Source: Klebsiella oxytoca (GTDB lineage: Bacteria > Pseudomonadota > Gammaproteobacteria > Enterobacterales > Enterobacteriaceae). Taken from it: DNA of 64,000 nt. The stretch spans positions 5,208,001-5,272,000 of the forward strand of contig NZ_CP046115.1 in assembly GCF_009707385.1 (NCBI RefSeq), written 5' to 3'. The first letter of the stretch is position 1, and every line of letters begins with the position of its first letter. Positions 18,579-29,303 of the stretch are shown here, in pieces. The position numbers and the translations under genes are program-made. A model generated the notes under the pieces. That model ran no database searches. It saw only the letters and a program-made list of their open reading frames with translations, and was not told where the DNA came from.

Positions 18579-20426
18579 TTATTCTTTAATAAACAATGCC
18601 TTATCGCGCAGAATATGGTCATTTCCACGGCGGCGGGTGAAGCCGATACGGTCGAAATACTCGAGGATCTGAATCGCCAGCTTGCGCCCAACGTTCAGCG
18701 TATCGCGAAAATCGGCCGCGCAGGTTGATCCTCTCTCCTGGTCCAGCTCGCGGATCATTTTAGCGAAGGCGATAATCCGATCGTTACGATAGTAGCGATC
18801 TTTCACGATCGCGGTAATCATCCCCTGCTGTGCCGCCTGGCGTAGTACCGCACGCATCAACGACTCTTCCACGTTGGCTTCCCGCGCCAGATCGCGCACC
18901 CACCACGGCTCATCGGCAAACAGCCCGGCAACCCTCAGCCAGATTGCCTGCTGCTCATCGGTAAAACCCGCTTTATGCTCCGGCAGGTGCAGCCAGCCAT
19001 GGTGACTATGAACAATACCGCTTTCGCGCATCTGTTCAATCAGCAGCAGCACCAGCGCTTCATCTTCCATCGGCAGCGCGATACGCCGCAGGCGTTCGCG
19101 TCCCGGTCCCGGCTCATCGCGATGCTGATCGTGATAGCGCGCAAGGGCATCAAGCAGCTTTCGCTGCCAGCGCGCGGCCAGCGGGGCGCTAAGCAGGCTA
19201 TTTCCCGCCTGGAGATAGTCAGGACGGTTAATCAGCGCTTTCAGGCCCTCATCGCTGAGCTGACGCGCCCAGGCGAAATCATTGAGACGCACCGCATCGC
19301 GCTGGAGATGAATATCTAACGCCCGGGCATCATCACCCTGCGCAGCGGCCAGCGCGTGCAGCCACTGTAGATACTCCGGCTTACGCTTGCCCCGGCGCGG
19401 GGGATTAAGCGCAACTACCCGCGCGCCGGCGAGCGTCAGGCGCGCGGAAATATCGCGCAGCACCAGGCGGTCGTTATCCGCCAGCCGCAGCGGCGTATCA
19501 AAAACCAGCTCCGCCAGCGAACCTTCCAGCAGCGACACGCGGCCGGTGATATGGCTGGCGGCATGGTGGATATGCAGCGGCTGCCACTGGCTAAGCGGCG
19601 TGTGGCACTGGAGTTCGACAATGACCCGTTCAGAGGCTTCCGGCGGCGGCACCGCCAGCAGCCAGTCGCCGCGGTTGAGATCCTCTTTTTGCGCATCGCC
19701 GGCAATATTCAGGGCAATACGCTGGCCGGCGCAGGCCTGCTCAACCGCCTGATTTTGCGCGTGCAGACCGCGCACGCGCATCGGTTTATCGACGCCGGTC
19801 AGCCACAGCGTATCGCCAACGTTAACTTCGCCGGATAACGCCGTCCCGGTAACCACCAGCCCCGCGCCTTTAACGGTAAACGCCCGGTCGATCGCCAGAC
19901 GGAAGCGTTGATGCTGCGGATGCGCGCGTGCTGCAAGCTGCAGTAGATGTTCCCGCAGCTCGGCGATACCCCGTCCTTCCGTCGCCGCAACGACAAACAG
20001 GGTCGCTCCGGTAAAACCGAACTCCGCCAGTACCGCGTCGATTTCCGCCTTTACTTCTTCGATCCGCGTTGCTTCTACGCGGTCCGCTTTAGTCAACGCA
20101 ACGGTTAACGTCGGGCTCCCGGTAAGCTGGAGGATCGCCAGGTGCTCGCGCGTCTGCGCCATGACCCCATCATCGCAGGCCACCACCAGCAGCGCATGAT
20201 CGATACCGCCAACGCCGGCCAGCATATTGGACAAGAACTTTTCGTGGCCGGGAACGTCGATAAAACCCAGCACCCGCCCATCGGGCTGCGGCCAGTAGGC
20301 GTAGCCGAGGTCGATGGTCATCCCGCGCGCTTTCTCTTCCGGCAGGCGATCGGCATTGATGCCGGTAATCGCCTGTAGCAGCGTAGTTTTGCCGTGGTCA
20401 ACGTGACCAGCGGTGGCAATAATCAT
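18579..20426 (-). CDS. selB: Selenocysteine-specific elongation factor SelB
   Basis: GTPase that carries Sec-tRNA(Sec) to UGA codons marked by a SECIS stem-loop. The 615 residues match E. coli (614). Motifs are G1 GHVDHGKT at 7-14, DVPGHEKF (G3) and TKAD (G4), then EF-Tu-like beta-barrel domains. The C-terminal winged helices (about 380-615) bind SECIS RNA. ATG 20424-20426 overlaps the selA stop by 4 bp, so the two are translated as a coupled pair. selC is not in the window. Presence of selAB implies that selenoproteins such as formate dehydrogenase occur in this genome. Confidence 0.98.
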   Translation of the reverse strand: MIIATAGHVDHGKTTLLQAITGINADRLPEEKARGMTIDLGYAYWPQPDGRVLGFIDVPGHEKFLSNMLAGVGGIDHALLVVACDDGVMAQTREHLAILQLTGSPTLTVALTKADRVEATRIEEVKAEIDAVLAEFGFTGATLFVVAATEGRGIAELREHLLQLAARAHPQHQRFRLAIDRAFTVKGAGLVVTGTALSGEVNVGDTLWLTGVDKPMRVRGLHAQNQAVEQACAGQRIALNIAGDAQKEDLNRGDWLLAVPPPEASERVIVELQCHTPLSQWQPLHIHHAASHITGRVSLLEGSLAELVFDTPLRLADNDRLVLRDISARLTLAGARVVALNPPRRGKRKPEYLQWLHALAAAQGDDARALDIHLQRDAVRLNDFAWARQLSDEGLKALINRPDYLQAGNSLLSAPLAARWQRKLLDALARYHDQHRDEPGPGRERLRRIALPMEDEALVLLLIEQMRESGIVHSHHGWLHLPEHKAGFTDEQQAIWLRVAGLFADEPWWVRDLAREANVEESLMRAVLRQAAQQGMITAIVKDRYYRNDRIIAFAKMIRELDQERGSTCAADFRDTLNVGRKLAIQILEYFDRIGFTRRRGNDHILRDKALFIKE

Positions 20427-21811
20427 CTCAATAACATCTCCATAAACCGGGTTTCATCCTCAAGACAGCGCAGATCGAGCCACAGACGGCCATCGTAGAT
20501 CCTACCGATAACCGGCACGGGCAACAGACGCCAGCGGGCCGCCAGGGCCTCCAGCTGGCTACCGCGGCCATCGCGCGGAGTAAACGTCAGCGCCGCGCTG
20601 GGTAGCCGGTCCACCGGCAGCGAACCGCTGCCGATCTGCGACAGGCACGGCTCAACCCGCAGCTCAAAATCAGCATAATGCTCAGCCAGCGTGGCCTGAA
20701 TGCGCTCGCCTTGCTGAGTGATCTCATCCGCCTGGCGGGTCAGCAGACGCAGGGTCGGCAGTTCAGCGGCCAGTTTTTCCGGGTGCAGATAGAGGCGCAG
20801 CGTAGCCTCCAGCGCCGCGAGGGTCATTTTATCCGCCCGCAGGGCGCGCTTGAGCGGATGACTCTGCAAACGAGCGATCTGCGCTTTTTTGCCAACGATG
20901 ATCCCCGCCTGCGGGCCGCCCAGCAGTTTATCGCCGGAGAAGCTCACCAGGCTCACGCCGGCGGCAATCATCTCCTGCGGCATCGGCTCTTTCGGCAGGC
21001 CGTACTGGCTTAAATCAACCAGCGAGCCGCTGCCGAGATCGGCAACCACCGGAATATTCAGCTCGCGGCCAATCTCCGCCAGCTCCGCCTCATCCACAGC
21101 TTTAGTAAAACCCTCAATGCTGTAGTTGCTGGTATGAACCTTCATGAGCAGGCCGGTATTCTCATTAACAGCCTGACGATAATCTTTCGCGTGGGTACGG
21201 TTGGTGGTCCCCACTTCATGCAGGACGCAGCCGGCCTGGCGCATCACATCGGGAATACGGAACGCGCCGCCGATCTCTACCAGTTCGCCGCGCGAAACCA
21301 CCACCTCTTTACCGCCAGCGGTAGCCGCCAGCATCAACAGCACCGCCGCCGCGTTGTTGTTAACGATACAGGCGTCTTCCGCACCGGTGAGCTGGCAAAG
21401 CAGATCGGCCAGCGCGCGGTCGCGGTGACCGCGTCCGGCATCGTCAAGATCGTATTCCAGCGTCACCGGCGCACGCATCGCCTGAGCCACCGCCTTCACC
21501 GCAGCTTCCGCCTGAATCGCGCGGCCAAGATTGGTATGCAGCACGGTGCCGGTAAGATTGAAAACCGGGCGCAGAGCGCTTTGCTGCGTCAGCTCCAGGC
21601 GTCGTAGAGTTTCCTGTTGCCACTCTTCGCACCACGTCGGCAGCGCCAGGTTCAGGCGGATAAATTCCCGCGCTTCGTCCAGCATCTGACGCAGCAGCGC
21701 TACCGTCTGGGAGTGACCGTATTGCGTCAGCAGCGGTGAAAATGCGGGATCGCGGAGTAGACGGTCGATGGCCGGAAGCCGGGTATAAAGCGCACGAATT
21801 TCGGTAGTCAT
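20423..21811 (-). CDS. selA: L-seryl-tRNA(Sec) selenium transferase SelA
   Basis: PLP enzyme that converts seryl-tRNA(Sec) to selenocysteyl-tRNA(Sec) using selenophosphate. The 462 residues show the family N-terminus ([12 protein letters not shown]), [28 protein letters not shown] and the PLP Lys295 in [16 protein letters not shown] 21809-21811 starts [16 protein letters not shown]. It is the first gene of the selAB operon, read leftwards. A short inverted repeat (CTCCCG / CGGGAG, about 21832-21845) lies just upstream, in the spacer to yibF. Confidence 0.98.
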   Translation of the reverse strand: MTTEIRALYTRLPAIDRLLRDPAFSPLLTQYGHSQTVALLRQMLDEAREFIRLNLALPTWCEEWQQETLRRLELTQQSALRPVFNLTGTVLHTNLGRAIQAEAAVKAVAQAMRAPVTLEYDLDDAGRGHRDRALADLLCQLTGAEDACIVNNNAAAVLLMLAATAGGKEVVVSRGELVEIGGAFRIPDVMRQAGCVLHEVGTTNRTHAKDYRQAVNENTGLLMKVHTSNYSIEGFTKAVDEAELAEIGRELNIPVVADLGSGSLVDLSQYGLPKEPMPQEMIAAGVSLVSFSGDKLLGGPQAGIIVGKKAQIARLQSHPLKRALRADKMTLAALEATLRLYLHPEKLAAELPTLRLLTRQADEITQQGERIQATLAEHYADFELRVEPCLSQIGSGSLPVDRLPSAALTFTPRDGRGSQLEALAARWRLLPVPVIGRIYDGRLWLDLRCLEDETRFMEMLLR

Positions 21812-21906
21812 GAATGAACCTATTTTCCCCCCTCCCGACGGGAGAGGGAGTCAACAAATGAGCGGCAATTGTAATGCTTCCGCGCAAAAACTGTTACCTG
21901 CCTGAG

Positions 21907-22515
21907 TCAACTCACCGGCGGTTCGGTACGTGCAAAGCTGGGACGCTGAAAGAGCGAGTCCACCAGGCGAACCAGTTTGGGTCGGGTGGCGCACCAGCCG
22001 GGCGCAACGCGGCGAAAATTAAGATAAGCAATAGCGCAGGCGGTTGAAATGCCCGCCAGGTTGAGTTCATCGGGTCGTAGCGTTCCATCGCCCGCATATC
22101 CTTCCAGCGCATCAAGACCGCGCGCGACCTTTTCTCTCTGGCGTAGCAGTTCGCTTTCCGATTGCTGGGCTGCCGGGCGCGTTTTCTCTCTTACCAGCGT
22201 TTGCGCGGCCTCCATCACCCCATCAGCCAGCGCTTCAATTTGACGTAGTTTCAGCGCCGCTTTCGGTTCCGCTGGCAGCATATCCGGCGCGATGCCGAGC
22301 AGCTCCAGATATTGAGCAATAATGGACGAGTCATACCAGCATTCGCCGTCGTCGGTAACCAGCGCAGGGACTTTACCTAACGGGTTGTACTGCGCCACGC
22401 CGCTGGCATCGGTATAAGGGGATTCGTTGACGAACTCGAAGGGGATCGCTTTTTCCAGCAGTATGACGGAAATTTTGCGCACAAAGGGACTGGTGTAGCT
22501 GCCGATCAGTTTCAT
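21907..22515 (-). CDS. yibF: Glutathione S-transferase-like protein YibF
   Basis: Cytoplasmic GST homologue of unknown substrate. The 202 residues have an N-terminal thioredoxin-like half ([20 protein letters not shown], then [10 protein letters not shown] with the conserved cis-Pro) and an all-helical C-terminal half. Length equals E. coli YibF. The start ATG at 22513-22515 is preceded by AGGAGC in the spacer. In E. coli K-12 the rhsA element separates yibF from yibH; here only 91 bp do. Confidence 0.92.
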   Translation of the reverse strand: MKLIGSYTSPFVRKISVILLEKAIPFEFVNESPYTDASGVAQYNPLGKVPALVTDDGECWYDSSIIAQYLELLGIAPDMLPAEPKAALKLRQIEALADGVMEAAQTLVREKTRPAAQQSESELLRQREKVARGLDALEGYAGDGTLRPDELNLAGISTACAIAYLNFRRVAPGWCATRPKLVRLVDSLFQRPSFARTEPPVS

Positions 22516-22606
22516 TGCCTGCTCCTTTCGCCAACAAAGTAGTCAGTATGGCGCAGGAGCAGGTAAAAAGCAGAGAGCAAAATCACCTCAGGATAAAACG
22601 TTCACG

Positions 22607-23743
22607 CTAATGATCCAGATAGAGATAGTGCATCCAGCTGGTCATGCGCAGTAGCACTTTGCGCATCACTGAGACGTGGGTGAAATGATCGGAATAGACC
22701 GCCACCTGGGCATAAATCCCGTCCGGCAGAGCGTCTACGGCGGCATTGGGCTCCAGCTCGATAGTCGCCAGCACGCCGTCGCTACCCGGCGTAACCGTCA
22801 ATGCTTGCAGCGTGCCCTGAGCCTGATACGTTCCGCCCGGCACTACCGGTAGAATACTCACCAGTTTGCCGCGAAAGACCTGTCCCGGCAGCGCGTTGAA
22901 AACCGCTTCAGCATCGTCGCCCTTCTCCAGCCTGAGCAGCGAATTTTGCCGGAACTGGGCCACTATCAGCCGTTTTTGCTGCGGGATAAACACCATCACC
23001 GGACGCAGCGGTAGCGAGGCGGCATAGGTTCCAGGGCGAATTAAAACCTGGGTGATATAGCCGTCGCTGGGCGCACGCACCGTGGTTTGATCGAGGTTAT
23101 ATTTCGCCTCCGCCAGCTGCGCGCGCAGGCTCACCACCTGCGACTGCTCGCCGTTAACCATGCTGTCGAGCTGACTCTGGATTTGCGCCTGCTCGGCGAC
23201 CGAGCCCTTTACCATCGCATCCTGAGCGAGATAGTTTTGCCGGGCATTATCGATATCGCTTTCAGAAAAGGGATTAACCCGTGCCTGGCTTCCCTTCAGA
23301 TACCGCTGATAGTCCTTATAGAGACGGTCGCGCTCCGCGGAAACGCGCGTGGTGTTTGCCTGGGCCTCAGAAAGTTGCGCCTTAAGATTGTTAATACCGT
23401 GAAGCGCGGTAACAAGGTCAGCCTGCAGCCTGTCTACCCGCGCCTGATAACGTGCAGGATCGATAGTAAACAGGATCTCCCCTTTTTTAACTCGTTGATT
23501 TGCTTTATCCGTGACGCTGCTGACCACGCCGGTAACCTGCGGAGTAACAGGAATAGAAATCACCGCTTTTTGTGCGGTAAATGTATATGGATGGTTGTAA
23601 TTCATTAATAAAATAAGCGCGCTAACAATAAATACGCCGCCCAGCGCCGCGGTGGGAACCGTCCATTTATTTACCGGGATCTTAAATATTTTAAATATCG
23701 ACCAGGCAATTGCCACGTAGGTTAAAATAATCAGCAAATCCAT
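22607..23743 (-). CDS. yibH: HlyD-family membrane fusion protein YibH
   Basis: Probable periplasmic adaptor of an efflux or export system. The 378 residues have one N-terminal membrane anchor ([21 protein letters not shown]), a biotinyl-lipoyl half ([21 protein letters not shown]), a long coiled-coil hairpin (about 100-210, rich in Gln/Ala/Leu) and the matching half ([20 protein letters not shown]) followed by beta-barrel segments. It is collinear with E. coli YibH. The gene lies 3 bp after yibI on the same strand, so the pair is one operon. No transporter partner is encoded beside it. Confidence 0.93.
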   Translation of the reverse strand: MDLLIILTYVAIAWSIFKIFKIPVNKWTVPTAALGGVFIVSALILLMNYNHPYTFTAQKAVISIPVTPQVTGVVSSVTDKANQRVKKGEILFTIDPARYQARVDRLQADLVTALHGINNLKAQLSEAQANTTRVSAERDRLYKDYQRYLKGSQARVNPFSESDIDNARQNYLAQDAMVKGSVAEQAQIQSQLDSMVNGEQSQVVSLRAQLAEAKYNLDQTTVRAPSDGYITQVLIRPGTYAASLPLRPVMVFIPQQKRLIVAQFRQNSLLRLEKGDDAEAVFNALPGQVFRGKLVSILPVVPGGTYQAQGTLQALTVTPGSDGVLATIELEPNAAVDALPDGIYAQVAVYSDHFTHVSVMRKVLLRMTSWMHYLYLDH

Positions 23744-23746
23744 GAT

Positions 23747-24118
23747 TTATTTCTCCACCGAAGGTGGTTGGACTGATGGCTGTAGCGCAGTGATTTGTTG
23801 TTCAAGTACGCTGACTCGCTGGCGTAACTGACTGATTTCGTCCTCATCTTCCTGCGCTTCCGCCGGCATCCCATCCCGTCGGTGCTGCATTCCCCAACCG
23901 CGCTCGGGCTGGTAAAGCGTGGCCCAAATCCATAAAAACGGCCAGATAACGTGCAGAGTAAACAGACTCACCCAGCCCGCAACGTGAATGGCATCGGCAT
24001 GCGGATGGTTACGTTTCTTAGCAATCAGGTAAGGAATATCATGGAGAATGATGATTCCATAAAAAATCACCAGAAAGACAAAGATCAAAACGCCGAGCGC
24101 AAAATAATTGAGAAACAT
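23747..24118 (-). CDS. yibI: DUF3302 inner-membrane protein YibI
   Basis: Small membrane protein of unknown function. The 123 residues have two predicted membrane segments (about 5-27, YFALGVLIFVFLVIFYGIII, and 48-68, WVSLFTLHVIWPFLWIWATL) and a charged C-terminal tail with a short heptad-like helix (ISQLRQRVSVLEQQITALQ). It is co-transcribed with yibH and probably works with it. ATG 24116-24118 faces the mtlA control region. Confidence 0.9.
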   Translation of the reverse strand: MFLNYFALGVLIFVFLVIFYGIIILHDIPYLIAKKRNHPHADAIHVAGWVSLFTLHVIWPFLWIWATLYQPERGWGMQHRRDGMPAEAQEDEDEISQLRQRVSVLEQQITALQPSVQPPSVEK

Positions 24119-24332
24119 AATTTCCTCGAATTTACGCTAATTATTTATGGGATATGCGTCGGACCCAATGCAAAAACGGTCGACAAACTGAGCATAATTC
24201 ACCCGTTTCATTTTCGCCATTGACGACTAAAATCTTCTTCAGCGGAACGAGTTATTGAGTTACACATCTTCAAGTTGAACACGGCATAATCTGCCCGAGA
24301 TCACATCAGGGAAAATCCAGGTCAAAATATTT

Positions 24333-24348
24333 TGTGATGCAAATCACA
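24333..24348 (+). promoter_or_regulatory. CRP site 1 of mtlA
   Basis: TGTGATGCAAATCACA, both half-sites perfect (TGTGA-N6-TCACA). Confidence 0.85.
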
Positions 24349-24376
24349 AACAAACAACAAAACGTCAATTTATATT

Positions 24377-24392
24377 TGTGATATTAATCACA
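24377..24392 (+). promoter_or_regulatory. CRP site 2 of mtlA
   Basis: TGTGATATTAATCACA, both half-sites perfect; centre 44 bp from site 1. Confidence 0.85.
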
Positions 24393-24449
24393 TAAAACCG
24401 TATTCTTACCCCTTAAGCGCAGCGCTGTTGTTTTTTTACACATCATTTT

Positions 24450-24465
24450 TGTGACGCAAATCACT
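24450..24465 (+). promoter_or_regulatory. CRP site 3 of mtlA
   Basis: TGTGACGCAAATCACT, one mismatch in the right half; centre 73 bp from site 2. Confidence 0.8.
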
Positions 24466-24493
24466 ACAAATGACCATTTACGCCCTATATTAA

Positions 24494-24509
24494 TGTGACA
24501 TATATCACA
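24494..24509 (+). promoter_or_regulatory. CRP site 4 of mtlA
   Basis: TGTGACATATATCACA, both half-sites perfect; centre 44 bp from site 3. It is the site nearest the gene and the likeliest to act directly on the promoter. Confidence 0.85.
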
Positions 24510-24653
24510 CAAAGACCCACCGACTGGACAGCTTAACGATTCAGTGCCAGATTTCGCTCTATCACTCAGGGCCCGGCTACCTCTGCCGCCTTATTAACAA
24601 CAAGCCTCGGGCTTTCAGCCTGCCGATAGCAAAAACAGAAGAAGGGGTGTTTT

Positions 24654-26564
24654 ATGTCATCCGATATCAAGATCAAAGTGCAAAGCTTTGGTCGTTTCCT
24701 CAGCAATATGGTGATGCCAAATATCGGCGCGTTTATCGCGTGGGGTATTATCACCGCATTATTCATTCCGACAGGCTGGTTACCGAACGAAACGCTGGCG
24801 AAGCTGGTCGGTCCGATGATCACCTATCTGCTGCCTCTGCTGATCGGTTATACCGGCGGTAAGCTGGTTGGCGGCGAGCGCGGCGGCGTGGTCGGCGCAA
24901 TCACCACCATGGGCGTGATCGTCGGCGCGGATATGCCGATGTTCCTCGGCTCCATGATCGCCGGTCCACTGGGCGGCTGGGCTATTAAAAAATTCGACGT
25001 GTGGGTAGACGGTAAGATCAAGTCCGGTTTTGAGATGCTGGTGAATAACTTCTCCGCCGGCATCATCGGTATGATCCTCGCTATCCTGGCGTTCCTCGGC
25101 ATTGGCCCGGCGGTTGAAGTTCTGTCGAAAATCCTCGCCGCTGGCGTTAACTTCATGGTGGCGCACGACATGCTGCCGCTGGCGTCTATCTTTGTTGAAC
25201 CGGCTAAAATCCTGTTCCTCAACAACGCCATCAACCACGGTATTTTCTCGCCGCTGGGTATTCAGCAATCTCACGATCTCGGCAAGTCTATCTTCTTCCT
25301 GATTGAAGCTAACCCGGGTCCGGGTATGGGCGTCCTGCTGGCGTACATGTTCTTCGGTCGCGGTAGCGCGAAACAGTCTGCGGGCGGTGCGGCAATCATC
25401 CACTTCCTCGGCGGTATTCACGAGATTTACTTCCCGTACGTGCTGATGAACCCGCGTCTGATTCTGGCGGTTATTCTTGGCGGTATGACCGGCGTGTTCA
25501 CCCTGACCCTCCTTAACGGCGGTCTGGTTTCTCCGGCCTCTCCGGGTTCTATCCTCGCCGTGCTGGCGATGACGCCGAAAGGTGCCTACTTCGCTAACAT
25601 CGCCGCGATTGTTGCCGCGATGGCCGTCTCCTTCGTGGTCTCAGCCATTCTGCTGAAAACCAGCAAAGTGAAAGAAGAAGATGATATCGAAGCCGCGACC
25701 CGCCGCATGCACGATATGAAAGCCGAATCCAAAGGCGGCGCCACTCCGCTGGCCGCTGGTGATGTCGCAAACGATCTGAGCCACGTACGCAAAATCATCG
25801 TCGCCTGCGACGCTGGTATGGGCTCCAGCGCCATGGGCGCAGGCGTGCTGCGTAAGAAAGTGCAGGATGCCGGACTAGGCAATATCTCCGTTACCAACTG
25901 TGCGATTAACAATCTGCCGCCGGATGTTGACCTGGTCATCACCCACCGCGACCTGACCGAACGTGCAATGCGTCAGGTGCCGCAGGCGCAGCATATTTCG
26001 CTGACCAACTTCCTCGACAGCGGCCTGTATACCAGCCTGACCGAACGTCTGGTTGCGGCACAGCGCCATAATGAGAACGAAGAAAAAGTCCGCGATAGCC
26101 TGAAAGACAGCTTCGACGAGGCTGACACCAACCTGTTCAAACTCGGTGCGGAGAACATCTTCCTTGGCCGCAAAGCCGCCACCAAAGAAGAAGCGATTCT
26201 GTTTGCTGGCGAGCAGCTGGTAAAAGGTGGCTACGTTGAGCCGGAATATGTCCAGGCGATGCTGGATCGTGAAAAGCTGACCTCCACCTATCTGGGTGAG
26301 TCCATCGCGGTTCCGCACGGCACCATCGAAGCTAAAGATCGCGTCCTGAAAACCGGCATCGTCTTCTGCCAGTATCCGGAAGGCGTACGCTTCGGTGAAG
26401 AAGCGGATGACGTTGCTCGTCTGGTTATCGGTATCGCCGCGCGTAATAACGAGCATATTCAGGTAATTACCAGCCTGACCAACGCGCTGGACGATGAATC
26501 GGTGATTGAGCGTCTGGCGAAAACCACCAGCGTTGAAGAAGTGCTGACGCTGCTGAAAGCGTAA
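24654..26564 (+). CDS. mtlA: Mannitol PTS permease MtlA (EIICBA)
   Basis: Imports D-mannitol and phosphorylates it to mannitol 1-phosphate. The 636 residues are three fused units: membrane EIIC (about 1-340), EIIB (about 378-470) with phospho-Cys385 in VACDAGMGSS, and EIIA (about 495-636) with phospho-His555 in AVPHGT. The EIIC substrate motif GGIHEIYFPYVLM is present. Collinear with E. coli MtlA (637). ATG 24654 has ribosome site AAGGGG. First gene of mtlADR; CRP sites upstream indicate catabolite control. Three hairpins lie in the spacer to mtlD. Confidence 0.98.
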   Translation: MSSDIKIKVQSFGRFLSNMVMPNIGAFIAWGIITALFIPTGWLPNETLAKLVGPMITYLLPLLIGYTGGKLVGGERGGVVGAITTMGVIVGADMPMFLGSMIAGPLGGWAIKKFDVWVDGKIKSGFEMLVNNFSAGIIGMILAILAFLGIGPAVEVLSKILAAGVNFMVAHDMLPLASIFVEPAKILFLNNAINHGIFSPLGIQQSHDLGKSIFFLIEANPGPGMGVLLAYMFFGRGSAKQSAGGAAIIHFLGGIHEIYFPYVLMNPRLILAVILGGMTGVFTLTLLNGGLVSPASPGSILAVLAMTPKGAYFANIAAIVAAMAVSFVVSAILLKTSKVKEEDDIEAATRRMHDMKAESKGGATPLAAGDVANDLSHVRKIIVACDAGMGSSAMGAGVLRKKVQDAGLGNISVTNCAINNLPPDVDLVITHRDLTERAMRQVPQAQHISLTNFLDSGLYTSLTERLVAAQRHNENEEKVRDSLKDSFDEADTNLFKLGAENIFLGRKAATKEEAILFAGEQLVKGGYVEPEYVQAMLDREKLTSTYLGESIAVPHGTIEAKDRVLKTGIVFCQYPEGVRFGEEADDVARLVIGIAARNNEHIQVITSLTNALDDESVIERLAKTTSVEEVLTLLKA

Positions 26565-26567
26565 CCT

Positions 26568-26648
26568 GTTGCCCGGCTGTACGCCGGGCAACGCCTCCTC
26601 TCTCCCCATGCGTGGGGAGAGGGTTAGGGTGAGGGAAAAGCCTCACCC
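26568..26648 (+). other. Three consecutive stem-loops in the mtlA-mtlD spacer
   Basis: Stem 1 GTTGCCCGGC / GCCGGGCAAC (26568-26592), stem 2 CTCTCCCCA / TGGGGAGAG (26600-26621), stem 3 GGGTGAGG / CCTCACCC (26627-26648). None is followed by a T-run. The CTCTCCCC/GGGTGAGG type recurs beside lldD, so it is an interspersed palindrome. It probably lowers or tunes mtlD relative to mtlA. Confidence 0.7.
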
Positions 26649-26688
26649 CAGCCCTCTCAGGTAAAAACATTAATTGAAGGTTAATACT

Positions 26689-27837
26689 ATGAAAGCATTA
26701 CATTTTGGCGCAGGTAATATCGGTCGTGGCTTTATCGGCAAACTGCTGGCAGACGCGGGGATACAGCTGACGTTTGCGGATGTAAATCAGGTCGTACTTG
26801 ATGCCCTGAATGCCCGTCATAGCTATCAGGTTCACGTAGTAGGCGAAAATGAGCAGGTCGATACCGTTTCCGGCGTCGATGCCGTCAGCAGCATTGGTGA
26901 CGACGTTATTGACCTGATCTCTCGCGTTGACCTGGTGACCACCGCCGTCGGCCCGGTCGTGCTGGAGCGTATCGCCCCGGCAATTGCCAAAGGCCTGGCC
27001 AAACGTAAGGCGCAGGGCGTTACGGCCCCGCTAAATATTATCGCCTGCGAGAACATGGTCCGCGGTACGACTCAGCTGAAAGGCCACGTTTTCAATGCAC
27101 TGGCGGAAGAAGATAAAGCCTGGGTTGAAACCAACGTCGGCTTCGTTGATTCCGCCGTTGACCGCATTGTTCCACCGTCTGCTTCCGCCACTCACGATCC
27201 GCTGGAAGTCACCGTAGAAACCTTCAGCGAGTGGATTGTCGACAAGACCCAGTTCAAGGGCGAGCTGCCAAACATCCCGGGTATGGAATTAACCGATAAC
27301 CTGATGGCATTTGTCGAACGTAAGCTATTCACCTTAAACACTGGACATGCTATAACCGCCTACCTCGGAAAACTGGCGGGTCACCAGACGATTCGTGACG
27401 CGATTCTCGATGAGAAAATTCGCGCGGTGGTCAAAGGTGCTATGGAAGAAAGCGGCGCGGTACTGATTAAACGCTATGCCTTTGATGCGCAAAAGCACGC
27501 CGCTTACATCCAGAAAATTATTGGTCGTTTTGAAAACCCGTACCTGAAAGATGACGTTGAACGCGTTGGCCGCCAGCCGCTGCGCAAACTGAGCGCGGGC
27601 GATCGCTTAATTAAGCCGCTGCTGGGTACGCTGGAATATGGCCTGCCGCATCTGAACCTGGTGAAAGGTATCGCCGCTGCCATGCACTTCCGCAGCGAAG
27701 AAGACCCGCAGGCTCAGGAGCTGGTGGCGCTGATTGCCGAGAAAGGCCCTCAGGCCGCGCTGGCGCAGATTTCTGGTCTGGACGCGGCAAGCGCCGTGGT
27801 GGCGGAAGCCGTTAACGATTACAACGCCGTTAAATGA
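26689..27837 (+). CDS. mtlD: Mannitol-1-phosphate 5-dehydrogenase MtlD
   Basis: NAD-dependent oxidation of mannitol 1-phosphate to fructose 6-phosphate. The 382 residues equal E. coli MtlD. The Rossmann motif [12 protein letters not shown] is at 5-16. The long-chain polyol dehydrogenase signature follows as [20 protein letters not shown], with the catalytic Lys/Asn/His set. I start at ATG 26689 (MKALHFGAG) rather than the in-frame start five codons earlier, by family length; GAAGG lies nine bases before it. The stop overlaps the mtlR start by 4 bp. Confidence 0.98.
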   Translation: MKALHFGAGNIGRGFIGKLLADAGIQLTFADVNQVVLDALNARHSYQVHVVGENEQVDTVSGVDAVSSIGDDVIDLISRVDLVTTAVGPVVLERIAPAIAKGLAKRKAQGVTAPLNIIACENMVRGTTQLKGHVFNALAEEDKAWVETNVGFVDSAVDRIVPPSASATHDPLEVTVETFSEWIVDKTQFKGELPNIPGMELTDNLMAFVERKLFTLNTGHAITAYLGKLAGHQTIRDAILDEKIRAVVKGAMEESGAVLIKRYAFDAQKHAAYIQKIIGRFENPYLKDDVERVGRQPLRKLSAGDRLIKPLLGTLEYGLPHLNLVKGIAAAMHFRSEEDPQAQELVALIAEKGPQAALAQISGLDAASAVVAEAVNDYNAVK

Positions 27838-28433
27838 GACAAGACCTGGCGCGGCTCGAGTCGCGCCCATTACTACTCCTGTCAGATATGCAGGCAATAA
27901 TGGAAGAAACACAGGCATTTGAAAACCGTGTGCTTGAACGTCTGAATGCTGGCAAAACCGTAAGAAGCTTCCTGATCGCCACCGTTGAACTGCTGACGGA
28001 GGCAGTCAATATCCTGGTGCTTCAGGTGTTCCGTAAAGACGACTACGCGGTAAAATACGCAGTGGAACCGTTGCTGGATGGCGACGGGCCGCTTGGCGAC
28101 CTTTCTGTACGCCTGAAGCTGATCTACGGCCTTGGGGTGATTAGCCGTGCCGAATATGAAGATGCCGAGCTGCTGATGGCCCTGCGCGAAGAGTTGAATC
28201 ACGATGGTAATGAGTACAGCTTTACCGATGATGAGATTCTTGGACCGTTTGGCGAACTGCACTGCGTCGCCGCTCTGCCGCCAACGCCGCAGTTCGATGA
28301 GAGCGATGCAGACCTGCTGGCAATGCAAAAGCTGCGCTACCAGCAGGTTGTTCGTTCAACAATGATGCTATCTCTGACCGAGCTGATTTCTAAAATCAGC
28401 TTAAAAAAAGCCTTTCAAAAATCAACGCCCTGA
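27834..28433 (+). CDS. mtlR: Mannitol operon repressor MtlR
   Basis: Represses mtl expression in E. coli; it is an all-helical protein without a classical DNA-binding domain, so it probably acts through a partner. The 199 residues keep the family core from [20 protein letters not shown] to [16 protein letters not shown]. The first 17 residues differ from E. coli MtlR (195), and three residues are added at the C-terminus. The ATGA overlap with mtlD suggests coupling. The last 12 bp overlap the convergent yibT gene. Confidence 0.95.
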   Translation: MRQDLARLESRPLLLLSDMQAIMEETQAFENRVLERLNAGKTVRSFLIATVELLTEAVNILVLQVFRKDDYAVKYAVEPLLDGDGPLGDLSVRLKLIYGLGVISRAEYEDAELLMALREELNHDGNEYSFTDDEILGPFGELHCVAALPPTPQFDESDADLLAMQKLRYQQVVRSTMMLSLTELISKISLKKAFQKSTP

Positions 28434-28646
28434 TTCCGTCTCTTGCTGTTCGCACGTCGGCCGATAAAGCTGACGATAGTACTCGAGACGACGCAGATAT
28501 AGCTCTTCTTTTTCAGTCGGAATATCCGGCGGTATCTGCTTTAAACGTGGACATTTTTTTAGATATTCCATAAAAGCCTGGCTTGAAGCCATAAAGTCTA
28601 CGGCTTTATCAATAATACGCGGTACACCGTCGCCGATTTTCGCCAT
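28422..28646 (-). CDS. yibT: Small conserved protein YibT
   Basis: Function unknown. ATG 28644-28646 gives 74 residues ([20 protein letters not shown]), with the family segments [14 protein letters not shown] and [16 protein letters not shown]. coli YibT has 69 residues in the same convergent position after mtlR. A GTG one codon upstream is possible. It is soluble, highly charged and probably helical. The 12-bp overlap with mtlR at the 3' ends means the two transcripts are antisense there. Confidence 0.85.
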   Translation of the reverse strand: MAKIGDGVPRIIDKAVDFMASSQAFMEYLKKCPRLKQIPPDIPTEKEELYLRRLEYYRQLYRPTCEQQETESGR

Positions 28647-28922
28647 CACGCTCTCCTCTGCTCGGGAATGATCCTATTTAGAATTAGCTAAAAAAACGCA
28701 ATACAGATGAGGAAAACGTGCTTAATGCCCGACAGACTTCACAGAAATGAACATTAGCTCACTATTAATAAAAATAGTCACTATATTCAATTAATTATAA
28801 TTAATCTCGGTGACTGTTATTCGCAAAAAATCCGCGGCGTTTTGATAAATAACTACCCACAACACCCGCAACAGCACATACTATAGTCTGATAATGCCCC
28901 TTTCTTAATAGATTAAGCCACC

Positions 28923-29285
28923 ATGAAAGAAGTCGAAAAAAATGAAATTAAGCGTCTGAGCGATCGTCTCGACGCCATCCGTCACCAGCAGGCTGACCTG
29001 TCTCTGGTTGAAGCCGCAGACAAGTATGCCGAGCTGGAAAAAGAGAAAACCACTATTGAGACAGAGCTTGTGCGGCTGCGTGAAGTTCAGGGCCAGAAGC
29101 TGAGCAAAGAAGCGCAAAAGCTGATGAGCATGCCGCACCGTCGCGCCATCACCAAAAAAGAACAGGCCGATATGGGCAAGCTCAAGAAAAGCGTGCGCGG
29201 TCTGGTTGTTGTCCATCCGATGACCGCCCTGGGCCGCGAAATGGGCCTGAAAGAAATGACCGGCTTCTCAAAAACCGAGTTCTGA
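28923..29285 (+). CDS. yibL: Ribosome-associated protein YibL (DUF2810)
   Basis: Reported in E. coli to co-sediment with ribosomal particles; exact role unknown. The 120 residues match E. coli in length. The N-terminal 60 residues are a charged coiled coil ([20 protein letters not shown] on), and the C-terminal part is basic ([19 protein letters not shown]). It stands alone; the 276 bp between it and yibT must hold both promoters, with a -10-like TATAGT near 28881. Confidence 0.93.
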   Translation: MKEVEKNEIKRLSDRLDAIRHQQADLSLVEAADKYAELEKEKTTIETELVRLREVQGQKLSKEAQKLMSMPHRRAITKKEQADMGKLKKSVRGLVVVHPMTALGREMGLKEMTGFSKTEF

Positions 29286-29303
29286 TATTTTCATCCCGTG
29301 AAT

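Larger units (their letters stand above)
24119..24653. promoter_or_regulatory. mtlA upstream control region
   Basis: This 535-bp gene-free stretch holds four strong CRP sites (separate entries) in two pairs. A weak possible fifth (right half TCACA at 24301-24305) is also visible. E. coli mtlA is known for multiple CRP sites and control by MtlR. The ribosome site AAGGGG lies at about 24642-24647 before ATG 24654. I could not fix the -10/-35 pair. Confidence 0.8.

Noticed and set aside
24290..24305. Fifth CRP site before mtlA
   Set aside because: Only the right half-site matches; left half is poor.
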